Shown: positions 18,201 through 25,122 of the stretch, piece after piece
Layout of the letters: each line of letters opens with the position of its first letter
How positions within the stretch are numbered: position 1 is the first letter of the stretch
Assembly: GCF_009801115.1 (NCBI RefSeq)
Contig: NZ_VTOL01000026.1
Span: forward strand, 1-47,956
Source: Dyadobacter sp. 3J3
GTDB lineage: Bacteria; Bacteroidota; Bacteroidia; Cytophagales; Spirosomataceae
Reading direction: 5' to 3'
DNA length: 47,956 nucleotides
The notes under the pieces: generated by a model
What the model was told of the DNA's origin: nothing
The model's input: only the letters and a program-made list of their open reading frames with translations
The model's database searches: none
Translations under genes and position numbers: made by a program

Positions 18201-18431
18201 CAAAAGGTGCTTTTTCCCGTTTTGCAGCTCGCCGTTTACAAGCCGCTGGACCTGCTGATACAATGCAGGCGAAGCCAGATGCAGAGCGTGCTGTAATAGG
18301 GGATCTGAATAGATAAGTTTTAAATACGATTCAAAGGCCGTTGGGTCATTGCCAACCGCTTTTTGAAAACTAAAAAAGAAATCTAAGCAGAGCAGTGGCC
18401 TTCGTACAACAAAAAAGTCTTGTGGTTTCAT
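15297..18431 (-). CDS. LanB-type lantibiotic dehydratase with SpaB_C domain
   Basis: A 1044-residue cytoplasmic enzyme. Class I LanB proteins dehydrate Ser/Thr of a precursor peptide using glutamyl-tRNA: an N-terminal glutamylation domain and a C-terminal elimination domain (SpaB_C, also annotated as thiopeptide-type bacteriocin biosynthesis domain). Here the N-terminal domain covers about 1-740 (Arg-Cys-Thr-Pro-Phe-Gly-Leu-Phe-Ala-Gly, a hallmark of the family, near residue 90). SpaB_C runs from about 750 to 1030 with Phe-Phe-Ile-Arg-Tyr-Tyr-Asp-Pro-Lys-Pro-His-Leu-Arg-Val-Arg-Phe and a Tyr-Val-Arg-Glu-Thr-Asp-Arg-Tyr segment. Both domains are in one full-length chain, unlike split thiopeptide or small PEARL enzymes. 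No LanC cyclase, LanT exporter or protease is nearby. It heads the operon LanB - response regulator - kinase. Confidence 0.92.
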   Translation of the reverse strand: MKPQDFFVVRRPLLCLDFFFSFQKAVGNDPTAFESYLKLIYSDPLLQHALHLASPALYQQVQRLVNGELQNGKKHLLKTLYKYLIRMSTRCTPFGLFAGYSLGVLAENTTIRFEGENSLALHTKVDADICWQLVNQILKSPQVVSQLKFFPNTSLYKIMDSYRYIERGADGKTLGLSAIKTNPYLANVLEHAKDGRTMAELIQILLQSNLGKKTAKTFIDSLIESQFLVSSFEMNATGENYLERVKNQLKNMTGSKQHLATIVKIQSLAKSSSGPVLVQQALKTEFERAGVKSPEKSFLQTDLAFRTSCCEISRDTVHMLSSEIQELTFLSNKAENPDLTEFASRLFSHFGNKSVPLLPVLDPASGIGYGMLEPSVMSSLTLLTGLAEPGYKEVGNKSDTLLCRLKKKILEKTRQTGCIAYDISPMDIAAFENELPTPLPESFYIFGSVVSSTESDFDTGEFIFDLKAVAGPSALNLMSRFAQSDPYLADQLVNAARLEEAQNPDVIFAEICHVPDASVLKVISRPSLRSYEIPYLSHSSLPQANQILPGELLVSSPDGKEIILSCTRVDKRIIPRLTSAHYYANGLPFYRFLCELAQQSDSASMGWDWSEFSAEPMLPRVSYKHLILQKATWHLESDEFETVMGKSDDQLKSWAAFASKKKLPRYFQIQQGDNELLIDGQSLFSLQLLEDSLKKNSWLTLTEYLEKEGQGFPSEKSSSLANEVIIPFLNPRPKLGQKGPDNIQTTPAVFHMGSEWLYVKLYCSGQAADFLLTEIIAPFCEALHGKDELNKWFFIRYYDPKPHLRVRFNVNEGKMSWSRLLEAFQNKVQPYLENGLISAFTTDQYVRETDRYNLLPYDKTETIFFVDSYLVCSSLGLLSEHKDPDLRWLLALRGCETLLNGAGLTVLEKFVLVKRLHSDFSQEFHAGIDEITLLDQKYRTQKKMIISFLDPEADHMNAITSFTKNFDSLSACIKLALSSTNILPGEQLIETAAHVMHLFLNRWFNDMHRKQEWIMYHFLKKYYDMVLNLKKMAKKDQSHFISNR

Positions 18432-18799
18432 AATCAGGTTTGATTGGTGTCATAGATCCAATCAAATTCGCCACGGGACACAAGGGGCTCAACTGTTTGG
18501 GAAAAGATGGCCGGCTTTGGGTACGAAGAGGTCTTAAAGTGCTTCGTCCCAGCATATTTGGTATTAAAAGAAAACGGGCTGTAGACTTGAGGAAAACCAT
18601 TCTGAAGAGTCCTGACTTAATTACGCTACAAAGTTAGGCTCACCCGGCGCTGGAACGCTCACAAAATTCCGGCATAAACACCGCGCGCGCACAGGCATTC
18701 CATGCCGGAGCTATCCTTTATTCCGTTGCTTTATGAGCGTTAGCGCCGCTCGCCAATCAGGGCACCATAATAAATTCATAAACCTTAAATTCAAATGTT
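18432..18799. other. Intergenic region between LanB and RadC-like genes
   Basis: A minus-strand -7 box (TAACTTTG, plus coordinates 18629-18636) lies about 200 bp before LanB; the nearest TTTG is 25 bp upstream, wider than usual. This would give LanB a leader of roughly 190 nt. The other half holds the nested inverted repeat at 18646-18747 and an AT-rich stretch before the RadC-like start at 18800. A minus-strand ORF (18370-18600) overlaps the LanB start but has no support. Confidence 0.35.
18646..18747. repeat. Nested inverted repeat at the edge of the mobilisation module
   Basis: The outer arms are GGCGCTGGAACGCTCA (18646-18661) and TGAGCGTTAGCGCC (18734-18747), complementary apart from a GG bulge. 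The inner arms are CCGGCAT (18669-18675) and ATGCCGG (18702-18708), enclosing a CG-repeat segment. The structure could extrude as a cruciform. Its position, where a metabolic locus changes to transfer genes, suits an attachment site, element end or protein-binding site, but none is proven. Confidence 0.45.
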
Positions 18800-19273
18800 A
18801 TGGAAAATGGTGCTAACGTTTCAGCAATTTATCAGTTTGCAGAGGTTGAACTGGTTTACAAAAATCATGTTAAAGCAAGCGAGCGTTTTACAATTACACG
18901 TTCGCATGATGCCTACTCTGTGTTAAGACAATCCTGGGATGAAAATAAAATCGGGTTTGTTGAGCAGTTTAAAATTATACTGATCAACCGCGCCAATCGA
19001 GTACTTGGTATTTATGAAGTTAGTCAGGGAGGAACCTGCGGTGTGGTAGTCGATTTAAAACTGATTTTTGCAGCGGCTTTAAAAGCGAATGCACACGGGA
19101 TAATACTGTCACATAACCATCCATCGGGAAACCTGATAGCCAGTGAACCAGATAGACTGCTGACAGAAAGAATAAAAAAGGCGGGGCAACTGCTGGATAT
19201 TTTAGTAATGGATCATATCATCATAACCAGTGAAGGATATTATTCATTTGTAGATGATGATATAATGCCTTAG
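18800..19273 (+). CDS. RadC-like JAB/MPN domain protein
   Basis: A 157-residue protein of the RadC family, which carries a metal-dependent JAMM fold. His105-Asn-His107 with Asp118 gives the HxH-x10-D zinc site, and His-Asn-His-Pro-Ser-Gly-Asn is the family signature. Chromosomal RadC is about 220 residues with an N-terminal HhH region; this short form lacks that region and is typical of plasmids and integrative elements of Bacteroidota. Its biochemical role is not known, although such proteins are often linked to DNA processing or anti-restriction. It is followed at once by a strong terminator and stands upstream of the mob genes. Confidence 0.88.
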   Translation: MENGANVSAIYQFAEVELVYKNHVKASERFTITRSHDAYSVLRQSWDENKIGFVEQFKIILINRANRVLGIYEVSQGGTCGVVVDLKLIFAAALKANAHGIILSHNHPSGNLIASEPDRLLTERIKKAGQLLDILVMDHIIITSEGYYSFVDDDIMP

Positions 19274-19322
19274 AAAAAAGTGAAAAACCGTAGGTCACAA
19301 ACCTACGGTTTTTCACTTTTTT
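19274..19322. terminator. Strong bidirectional terminator
   Basis: Arms of 22 bp (19274-19295 and 19301-19322) are perfectly complementary with a 5-nt CACAA loop. The core ACCGTAGGT is GC-containing, and A- and T-runs lie at the outer ends, so it can stop transcription from either strand. It begins immediately after the RadC-like stop codon and faces the minus-strand gene at 19353. Confidence 0.9.
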
Positions 19323-19352
19323 AACAGAGCCGTCCGCACAGTTTACTGTTAG

Positions 19353-19634
19353 CTACACCATGGCTTTCAGCTTTTGACTCAACATATCCAGGCCAGACTT
19401 TTCAAGACAGTCTTTTGAGATTCCAAGCAGCAGCCCAGCGAACTCGTTTAAAATGCTCTCGGGAAGGCTTGGAAGTCCTGCTTTTCCTGTTTGATCTATA
19501 CCCTTCTCAATAGCGTGACAAAGAATAAGAACGGCCTTCCGTGAAATTTTCAAATCAATCTTTACGATCTCATCCATGCCAGGGCTGCAAAGCAGGGTAT
19601 CATATACATTGGCAATATCAATTTTCGAATCCAT
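19353..19634 (-). CDS. Hypothetical protein of the mobilisation module, 93 residues
   Basis: A small helical cytoplasmic protein starting Met-Asp-Ser-Lys-Ile-Asp-Ile-Ala. No catalytic or DNA-binding motif was recognised; it has a Leu/Ile-rich amphipathic middle (Arg-Lys-Ala-Val-Leu-Ile-Leu-Cys-His-Ala-Ile-Glu-Lys). Its position between the RadC-like gene and the mob genes, convergent on a shared terminator, fits an accessory gene of the mobile element. The start ATG at 19634 is the first available. Confidence 0.6.
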   Translation of the reverse strand: MDSKIDIANVYDTLLCSPGMDEIVKIDLKISRKAVLILCHAIEKGIDQTGKAGLPSLPESILNEFAGLLLGISKDCLEKSGLDMLSQKLKAMV

Positions 19635-20093
19635 ATTCCAGGCGTTTAAGTGAACAGTTTTACCACTGTAAAATTACGGCGGGCTAGCCAGATGGGCCTA
19701 AGCAATAAACAGTCAGGATGCCTGAATACAGAGGACTGTCTTTAAATTGCCAGTATAAAACAATGAGCTTAAAACGCTATTTGCTAGCAGGTGATTTCTG
19801 GCAACTGACAGTAAAAAAATCATTCAAACTTATAAAAAGTAAGGAAGGCAAATGAAACGGGGTAACAGACATTTTATAGTACCTAAAGAAACCGATGTCA
19901 TGGTTTTGGAAGGTTTTAAAAATAGTCTAAAAACAGGAGAGCTATTGAAAAAATCTGGGGTAATGCCTGCTTTGCTGCAAACTGCCAGATGTCAGAATGT
20001 TTAACAACATTCTTCCGGACTGGTAACCCATTCCGGATCTGGCCGCCGCAAAATCACTCCGAAGTCGTGGGCGGGGGAGTCTAAAAAGTAATA
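19635..20093. other. Putative transfer-origin region upstream of mob genes
   Basis: This stretch lies directly upstream of the mob operon, where oriT is usually found in such modules. It has an inverted repeat ACAGTC/GACTGT (19709-19739) enclosing a smaller CAGG/CCTG hairpin. It also has an inverted pair TTGCCAG/CTGGCAA (about 19747-19804) and a near direct repeat (TTCCGGACTGG and TTCCGGATCTGG, about 20008-20040) 60-80 bp before the accessory mob gene. The last is the best nic-region candidate. A 50-residue ORF lies inside. Confidence 0.4.
19852..20004 (+). CDS. Possible small ORF, 50 residues
   Basis: ATG at 19852 (Met-Lys-Arg-Gly-Asn-Arg) to TAA at 20004. It is preceded by AAGGAAGGCAA, which could act as a ribosome site. 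The product is basic and short, with no recognisable family. It could be a small DNA-binding accessory protein of the transfer module or chance coding in the oriT region. Confidence 0.25.
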   Translation: MKRGNRHFIVPKETDVMVLEGFKNSLKTGELLKKSGVMPALLQTARCQNV

Positions 20094-20120
20094 GTGTTTG
20101 AGACGGAAAGGATAGAGAAG

Positions 20121-20513
20121 ATGGGAAATCAGAAATCAAACAAAACAAGAATTGTCGCGCTGAGACTTAGCCCGCAGGAGTTCACGCTGCTGGAACGGAA
20201 ATTCAAGGGCAGCACGTGCCGTAAGCTTAGTGAATACATCCGCAAAGTCATTCTGGAAAAACCGGTCGTGGTGTACTACCGAAATGGTTCGCTCGACGAT
20301 TCTGTCAAAGAGCTGATAAGGCTGAGAAATGAGCTTAATAACATCGGCAATAACTTCAACCAGGCGGTCAAAAAGCTTCACGCACTCGATCAGATTGCTG
20401 AGTTTAAATCCTGGATTATTACCTACGAGCTCGATAAAAGAAGGGTGCTTTCCCAGATCGAGGAGATCAAAAAACAGATCAATAAAACGGCAGATCAATG
20501 GTTGCGATTATAA
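20121..20513 (+). CDS. MobC-type relaxosome accessory protein
   Basis: A 130-residue protein from ATG 20121 (an in-frame GTG at 20094 would add 9 residues). It has a ribbon-helix-helix-like N-terminus (Lys-Thr-Arg-Ile-Val-Ala-Leu-Arg-Leu-Ser-Pro-Gln-Glu-Phe). The mobilisation-protein motif Leu-Ile-Arg-Leu-Arg-Asn-Glu-Leu-Asn-Asn-Ile-Gly-Asn-Asn-Phe-Asn-Gln-Ala-Val follows in the second half. This family binds oriT and helps the relaxase to nick. Its stop overlaps the relaxase start by 16 bp, so the two are translationally coupled. Named mobA in many Bacteroidota elements. Confidence 0.85.
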   Translation: MGNQKSNKTRIVALRLSPQEFTLLERKFKGSTCRKLSEYIRKVILEKPVVVYYRNGSLDDSVKELIRLRNELNNIGNNFNQAVKKLHALDQIAEFKSWIITYELDKRRVLSQIEEIKKQINKTADQWLRL

Positions 20514-21796
20514 AAACCGGACACTCGGTCCAGCGCAGTTTTTACTACAACGAAAATAAAATCTGGCAAGGGGATGCGCAGTGTATTATGGCAGCGAATT
20601 ACCCAAAAGATCTGACGGAACTTAATCAGATGCAGCGGCTGAATATGCTTCTTAAAACCGCTGCTTTGAACGAGAATGTGAAAAGAAACAGTGTTCATAT
20701 TTCACTGAATTTTGATCCATCTGAGAAGCTAACCAAGGATCAATTAACACAAATTGCAGGCGTCTATATGCATAAGATCGGCTTTAAAGATCAGCCCTTT
20801 TTGGTCTATGAACATTACGATGCGGGGCATCCGCATATCCACATTGTATCTGTGAAAGTCCGTCCCGATGGCAGCCGGATCGAGACCAATAACATCGGAA
20901 GAAACGAGTCTGAAAAAGCCAGAAAACAAATCGAAATGGATTTTGGGCTCGTTAAAGCAGAAGCCCATAAGCGGCAGGTTTTTGAGCTCAAACCAGTGAA
21001 TACCGCCAAGGCTCAGTACGGAAAATCGCAGACCAAACAGGCGATCAGTAACGTGCTAAATACGGTGCTAAATTCCTACAAATATACCTCTGTGGCAGAG
21101 CTTAATGCAGTGCTAAAACAGTACAATGTGCTGGCGGATACCGGAGGTAAAGAATCGCGGATCAGCAAGAGTAATGGTCTTGTCTACAGGATTTTAGATG
21201 AGGGAGGAAGGTCCGTCGGAGTGCCGATCAAAGCGAGCGACTTTCATTTTAATCCGGGGCTCAAATATCTTAATGAGCGTTTCGCCCTTAATGAAACTGC
21301 GCGGCAGCCGCATAAGGCAAGAGTAAAAAATGCCATTGATTTAGCACTGATGGGGACCCCGAAGCTGGATATTCGAGGACTTGCTTCGGCCCTTGATAAG
21401 CAGGGCATCAAAATGGTTTTCAGACAGAATGAATCCGGAATTATTTATGGAATTACTTATGTTGACCACCGAACCAAATCGGTTTTCAATGGCAGCATCC
21501 TTGGGAAACAGTATAGTGCAAATGCAATTCAAGAGCGTTGCAGACCGGTGTTATTAGCCCAAGCTTTCCGCCAGGAAAAGGCGCAGCAGCATGCTAAACG
21601 CAGGGCTTATAACGAACCTGAAACTTTCAAAATAAAAGATCAGGCAGCACCTTTTGAGTCCAATTCCGGCAGCAGTAGTGGGCAAAATGAAATGCTGGAT
21701 TCACTGCTTGATCCTGTAAAAGATGACAGTTCGCAGCCATTCGCGCTGCGAAGAAAAAAGAAAAGAAAGCAGAAAAATATCAGTAATCACCTTTAA
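20498..21796 (+). CDS. Relaxase / mobilisation nuclease (MOBP-like)
   Basis: A 432-residue enzyme that would cut one strand at oriT and pilot it to the recipient. The N-terminal relaxase domain (about 1-160) has a likely Tyr nucleophile near the start (Ser-Phe-Tyr-Tyr-Asn-Glu, residues 14-19). The metal-binding histidines are in Gly-His111-Pro-His113-Ile-His115-Ile-Val. The C-terminal part is Lys/Arg-rich and ends in a Lys/Arg tail. Its length is usual for the mobB relaxases of Bacteroidota. It overlaps the accessory gene upstream and is followed 11 bp later by the coupling protein. Confidence 0.9.
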   Translation: MVAIIKTGHSVQRSFYYNENKIWQGDAQCIMAANYPKDLTELNQMQRLNMLLKTAALNENVKRNSVHISLNFDPSEKLTKDQLTQIAGVYMHKIGFKDQPFLVYEHYDAGHPHIHIVSVKVRPDGSRIETNNIGRNESEKARKQIEMDFGLVKAEAHKRQVFELKPVNTAKAQYGKSQTKQAISNVLNTVLNSYKYTSVAELNAVLKQYNVLADTGGKESRISKSNGLVYRILDEGGRSVGVPIKASDFHFNPGLKYLNERFALNETARQPHKARVKNAIDLALMGTPKLDIRGLASALDKQGIKMVFRQNESGIIYGITYVDHRTKSVFNGSILGKQYSANAIQERCRPVLLAQAFRQEKAQQHAKRRAYNEPETFKIKDQAAPFESNSGSSSGQNEMLDSLLDPVKDDSSQPFALRRKKKRKQKNISNHL

Positions 21797-21807
21797 ACAA
21801 TCCTACC

Positions 21808-23796
21808 ATGGCTTCACAAACTGGAGAAAATCAGCAGGCGCTGCACAGGATTACCGACATGACCAGGCTAATCAGTATTCTTATTTTAGCGCTACATTTT
21901 TACTATTTTTTCTATGGCGTTTTCGCGCACTGGAAACTTTCCTCCGTATTTAGCGACCGGATACTTTCCAATATTTATGGGACCGGGCTTTTCAACGGAT
22001 TTAATAAAACTAAGCTGATCGCACTGGGCCTTCTTCTGATTTCATTAATGGGGGCGAAGGGTAAAAAAGAGGAAAAGCTTAGTGTCAAAAAAGGACTTAT
22101 CGTCATCGGTATCGGTACATTTCTATACTTTGTAAGCCAGATTTTTGTGGATAGAACCAGCGATTTGGTTATGATTTCCATGACTTATATGCTGATCACC
22201 ACAACCGGTTTTTGCCTGGTTTTGACAGGCGGGACACTGCTATCGCGTGTGATCCATTTAAAGATGAACAGCAAAGATATTTTCAACAAAGAGAACGAGA
22301 CCTTTCCGCAGGAGCAGCGGCTTTTAGAGAATGAATTTTCGATTAACCTTCCTGCCCGGTATCATTTAAAAGACAAAGTTCATCATAGTTGGATTAACAT
22401 TATTAATCCGTTCCGAGGTCTTCTGGTTTTGGGATCACCAGGTGCGGGGAAGAGTTATTTCGTCATACGCCATGTGATCACCCAGCACATTATAAAAGGT
22501 TTTTCTATGTTTGTGTATGATTTCAAGTTCGATGATCTCTCTGTTATTACCTACAACACCTGGCTTAATAACCAGGACGCGTACCAGATTGTTCCTAAGT
22601 TTTATGTGATCAATTTCGATGATCTGGCCCGCACGCACCGCTGTAATCCGCTGGATCCGCAGAGCCTTCTGGATATCACCGATGCCGCTGAATCAGCCCG
22701 TACCATTCTTATGGGATTAAACCGGGAATGGATCAAAAGACAAGGCGATTTTTTCGTAGAATCACCCATCAACTTTCTTACAGCGATCATCTGGTTTTTA
22801 CGACGGTATCAGAACGGCGAGTACTGCACACTGCCACACGTGATTGAGCTGATGCAGGTCCCTTATGATAAACTTTTTACCATCCTTCGCGCGGAAAAAG
22901 AGATTGAGGTTCTAATCAATCCGTTCGTATCTGCTTATTTAAATGATGCGATGCAGCAGCTGGAAGGACAGATCGCCTCAGCGCAGATTTCGATGGCCAG
23001 GCTTTCTTCGCCTCAGTTATATTATGTGCTATCAGGTAGTGATTTCACCCTGGATATTAATAACCCTGACGAGCCCAAGATTGTCTGCATGGGAAATAAT
23101 CCGCAGAAAATCTCAGTGTACGGTGCGGTGTTATCACTTTATGTAACACGTTTGATCAAGCTTGTTAACAAGAAAGGTAAGCTGAAAAGCAGTCTGATCT
23201 TTGATGAGTTTCCGACGATCTATCTAAACAACATGGATAGTCTAATTGCTACCGCCCGGTCAAACAAAGTCTCAACCACCTTGGGCGTGCAGGACTTCAG
23301 TCAACTTAGAAAAGATTACGGAAAAGAGCAGGCGGATGTTATTATGAACATCACCGGAAATATCATTAGCGGCCAGGTCACTGGGGATACAGCGAAGCAG
23401 TTGTCGGAGCGTTTTGGCAAGATCATGCAGGACCGTACAAGCTTTTCGATTAACCGAATGGATACTTCGGTTAGCAAATCCAAGCAGTTGGATTCCGCTA
23501 TTCCCCCTTCGAAGATTTCCGCGCTTTCTTCTGGAGAGTTTGTAGGTTTAGTTGCCGACAATCCGGAGCAGAAAATTGATTTAAAAGCTTTTCACAGCGA
23601 AATTCTAAATGATCATCAGGCACTGAAAGAGGAGCAGGAAAATTATCAACCGATACCGCAAATAAGAAAAATAGATCAGTCGACGGTACTTAGGAATTAC
23701 ATGCAGGTTAAGCAGGACGTTCTTGACATCATTGAATTTGAGATGGAGAAGATAATGGATGATCCTGCTTTACAACATCTTATTGTAAAAAAATGA
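21808..23796 (+). CDS. Type IV coupling protein (TraG/VirD4 family)
   Basis: A 662-residue membrane ATPase linking the relaxosome to a mating pore. N-terminal hydrophobic helices occupy about residues 12-150 (for example Ser-Ile-Leu-Ile-Leu-Ala-Leu-His-Phe). Walker A is Gly209-Ser-Pro-Gly-Ala-Gly-Lys215-Ser and Walker B is Leu-Ile-Phe-Asp466-Glu467. The later Leu-Gly-Val-Gln-Asp-Phe-Ser-Gln-Leu motif is usual in the family. This is the gene often called mobC in Bacteroidota. No mating-pair (tra) genes are seen, so the element would have to borrow a conjugation apparatus. Confidence 0.92.
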   Translation: MASQTGENQQALHRITDMTRLISILILALHFYYFFYGVFAHWKLSSVFSDRILSNIYGTGLFNGFNKTKLIALGLLLISLMGAKGKKEEKLSVKKGLIVIGIGTFLYFVSQIFVDRTSDLVMISMTYMLITTTGFCLVLTGGTLLSRVIHLKMNSKDIFNKENETFPQEQRLLENEFSINLPARYHLKDKVHHSWINIINPFRGLLVLGSPGAGKSYFVIRHVITQHIIKGFSMFVYDFKFDDLSVITYNTWLNNQDAYQIVPKFYVINFDDLARTHRCNPLDPQSLLDITDAAESARTILMGLNREWIKRQGDFFVESPINFLTAIIWFLRRYQNGEYCTLPHVIELMQVPYDKLFTILRAEKEIEVLINPFVSAYLNDAMQQLEGQIASAQISMARLSSPQLYYVLSGSDFTLDINNPDEPKIVCMGNNPQKISVYGAVLSLYVTRLIKLVNKKGKLKSSLIFDEFPTIYLNNMDSLIATARSNKVSTTLGVQDFSQLRKDYGKEQADVIMNITGNIISGQVTGDTAKQLSERFGKIMQDRTSFSINRMDTSVSKSKQLDSAIPPSKISALSSGEFVGLVADNPEQKIDLKAFHSEILNDHQALKEEQENYQPIPQIRKIDQSTVLRNYMQVKQDVLDIIEFEMEKIMDDPALQHLIVKK

Positions 23797-24198
23797 TAAG
23801 TTAGATTTGGGTCATTTATTTCAGTATAATATAAGAACATATATGGTTTGCATTTCCGAGATATTATTAACCATTTAGTTAAACTTGCGCTACATGGATT
23901 TGGATGGATGAAGGGTATAATCGGAGACTTCGCTTCCTCCCCATTTGGATTCTATTCTAAATTCCCAGAGCGATAAACAGTTGAATTGAATGTGAAGAAG
24001 ATTATATGTAACTTTTCTTTATATCCACAGTTACGCAGAGAAAGTGGAAAAATGGATTATGAAGAAAGATGAAGTAGCCATTAGTTATAAATAAGCGATC
24101 ATATAAATGATAACGATAAATTTGGCAAAAAATCATAATATTAAGTTAACATTGTTATCTATTAAATTAATACATAGGGTTTCATCTAAACACTTAAT
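23797..24198. other. Non-coding gap with decayed resolvase control region
   Basis: No gene is supported. The last 80 bp or so (about 24120-24198) resemble the upstream region of the intact resolvase at 27713-28330 read on the minus strand: shared blocks are GCAAAAAATCAT / GCAAAAATCAT, TAATATTA, and GGGTTTCATCTAA / GGTTTTCATCTAA just before the start codon. That is where a res site would lie. The rest shows nothing recognisable. Confidence 0.45.
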
Positions 24199-24471
24199 AT
24201 GCCCAAGAATATCGCCTCTTTACGTGTCTCCGCAGTGGACCAGGACCTTGAAAAGAACAAATCCCAGATACTGCACTTTGCCAATGAGAAAAATCTTGGT
24301 AAAGTCGAGTTTTTGCAGGAAAAGGTTTCTGTCAAAGTTACTTCGCGCAATCGTAAAGTCGACCCAAATCTAGTTGATAATATGGGAAGGATGGCAAGGG
24401 AAATGAAGTTTTTTCTAGAGAAAAACCCAATCCCAGAAAAGTTCTTAAAAAGAGGAGCTCCGAAAATTTAA
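24199..24471 (+). pseudogene. Truncated serine resolvase remnant
   Basis: The first 58 or so residues closely match the intact resolvase at 27713-28330 (Met-Pro-Lys-Asn-Ile-Ala, Asp-Gln-Asp-Leu-Glu-Lys-Asn-Lys, Asn-Glu-Lys-Asn-Leu-Gly-Lys-Val-Glu-Phe), including catalytic Ser11. After about 24370 similarity is lost, and the frame ends with unrelated residues at 24471. The rest of the catalytic domain and the DNA-binding helix-turn-helix are missing, so it cannot recombine DNA. It marks an older transposon copy next to the present one. Confidence 0.8.
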
Positions 24472-24690
24472 TTGTCTAACGGGAGCCTTTGGAGCTCTAG
24501 GCCCATTTCGATGTTGTGTCAGATCCACCGAGCGATATACTGTCTGAAAAAAAATGTGCAATTTACTGGCTCTTCAATTTTTCTTGGTTGCCATGTTATA
24601 CTACACCAATTTTGTGTTATAATGTAATGGTCCAGAATGGAAAGTATCATTTTACAAGCACTGCCTGGTACGGATATTCGGTGGTTAAAA
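24472..24690. other. Gap between resolvase remnant and transposon end
   Basis: No ORF. It contains two similar blocks, GTTATAATGTAATGG (about 24616-24630) and GTTAAAATGTAATGT (24684-24698), the second running into the proposed transposon end. Also present near its end is a segment (24680-24705) resembling, in direct orientation, the sequence at 32666-32700 before the second recombinase gene. Confidence 0.35.
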
Positions 24691-24732
24691 TGTAATGTAT
24701 AGGATTATCAGAAATGGGCCGTTGTGAACTTC

Positions 24733-24787
24733 AGAATTGTTTTGCACTATTTTAACAGAAATAATTTGACCAGCCGCGTTCATTCAA
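24733..24787 (+). repeat. Left terminal inverted repeat of the transposon
   Basis: It starts AGAATTGTTTTGCAC and ends GTTCATTCAA; 47 of its 55 bases match the right copy read on the opposite strand. It probably contains transposase binding sites; the inner TTTTAACAGAA block is shared. The outward GTTGTGAACTT also has a counterpart on the right (TTTTGAGAACTT). Confidence 0.75.
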
Positions 24788-25122
24788 ACTGTGGTTTTAT
24801 TAAAATTTGATGGGATGGCCGGAAAAGCTCGCTAGGAATCAATGTGATCTTCACAGAATATTTGTTCTTTATTTTCCGAATTATTTTGTCATCTATTAAC
24901 AATAGATTTTGACAGGCTCCATGTATTCAGTTGCCAATTGAAGTTTCTGCTTTACCTGCAATGGAATGTACATTTATGGGAGGTCAAATTGAACTCATAG
25001 GCCGCCCGGGTAAAAGGCGGCCAGATTTGGTTAGCATCGCTAGCATTTTTGCGAATTACTGTAAAAAGAAACTTCTGTCCCCTGTGAAGTATAAGCTATG
25101 GTGCTGATAAATAATATTGTAC

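Noticed and set aside
18370..18600. Minus-strand 76-residue ORF overlapping the LanB start, a possible upstream precursor peptide
   Set aside because: Overlaps the LanB coding start by about 60 bp in another frame and has no leader-like features. Its second half is simply LanB DNA read out of frame.
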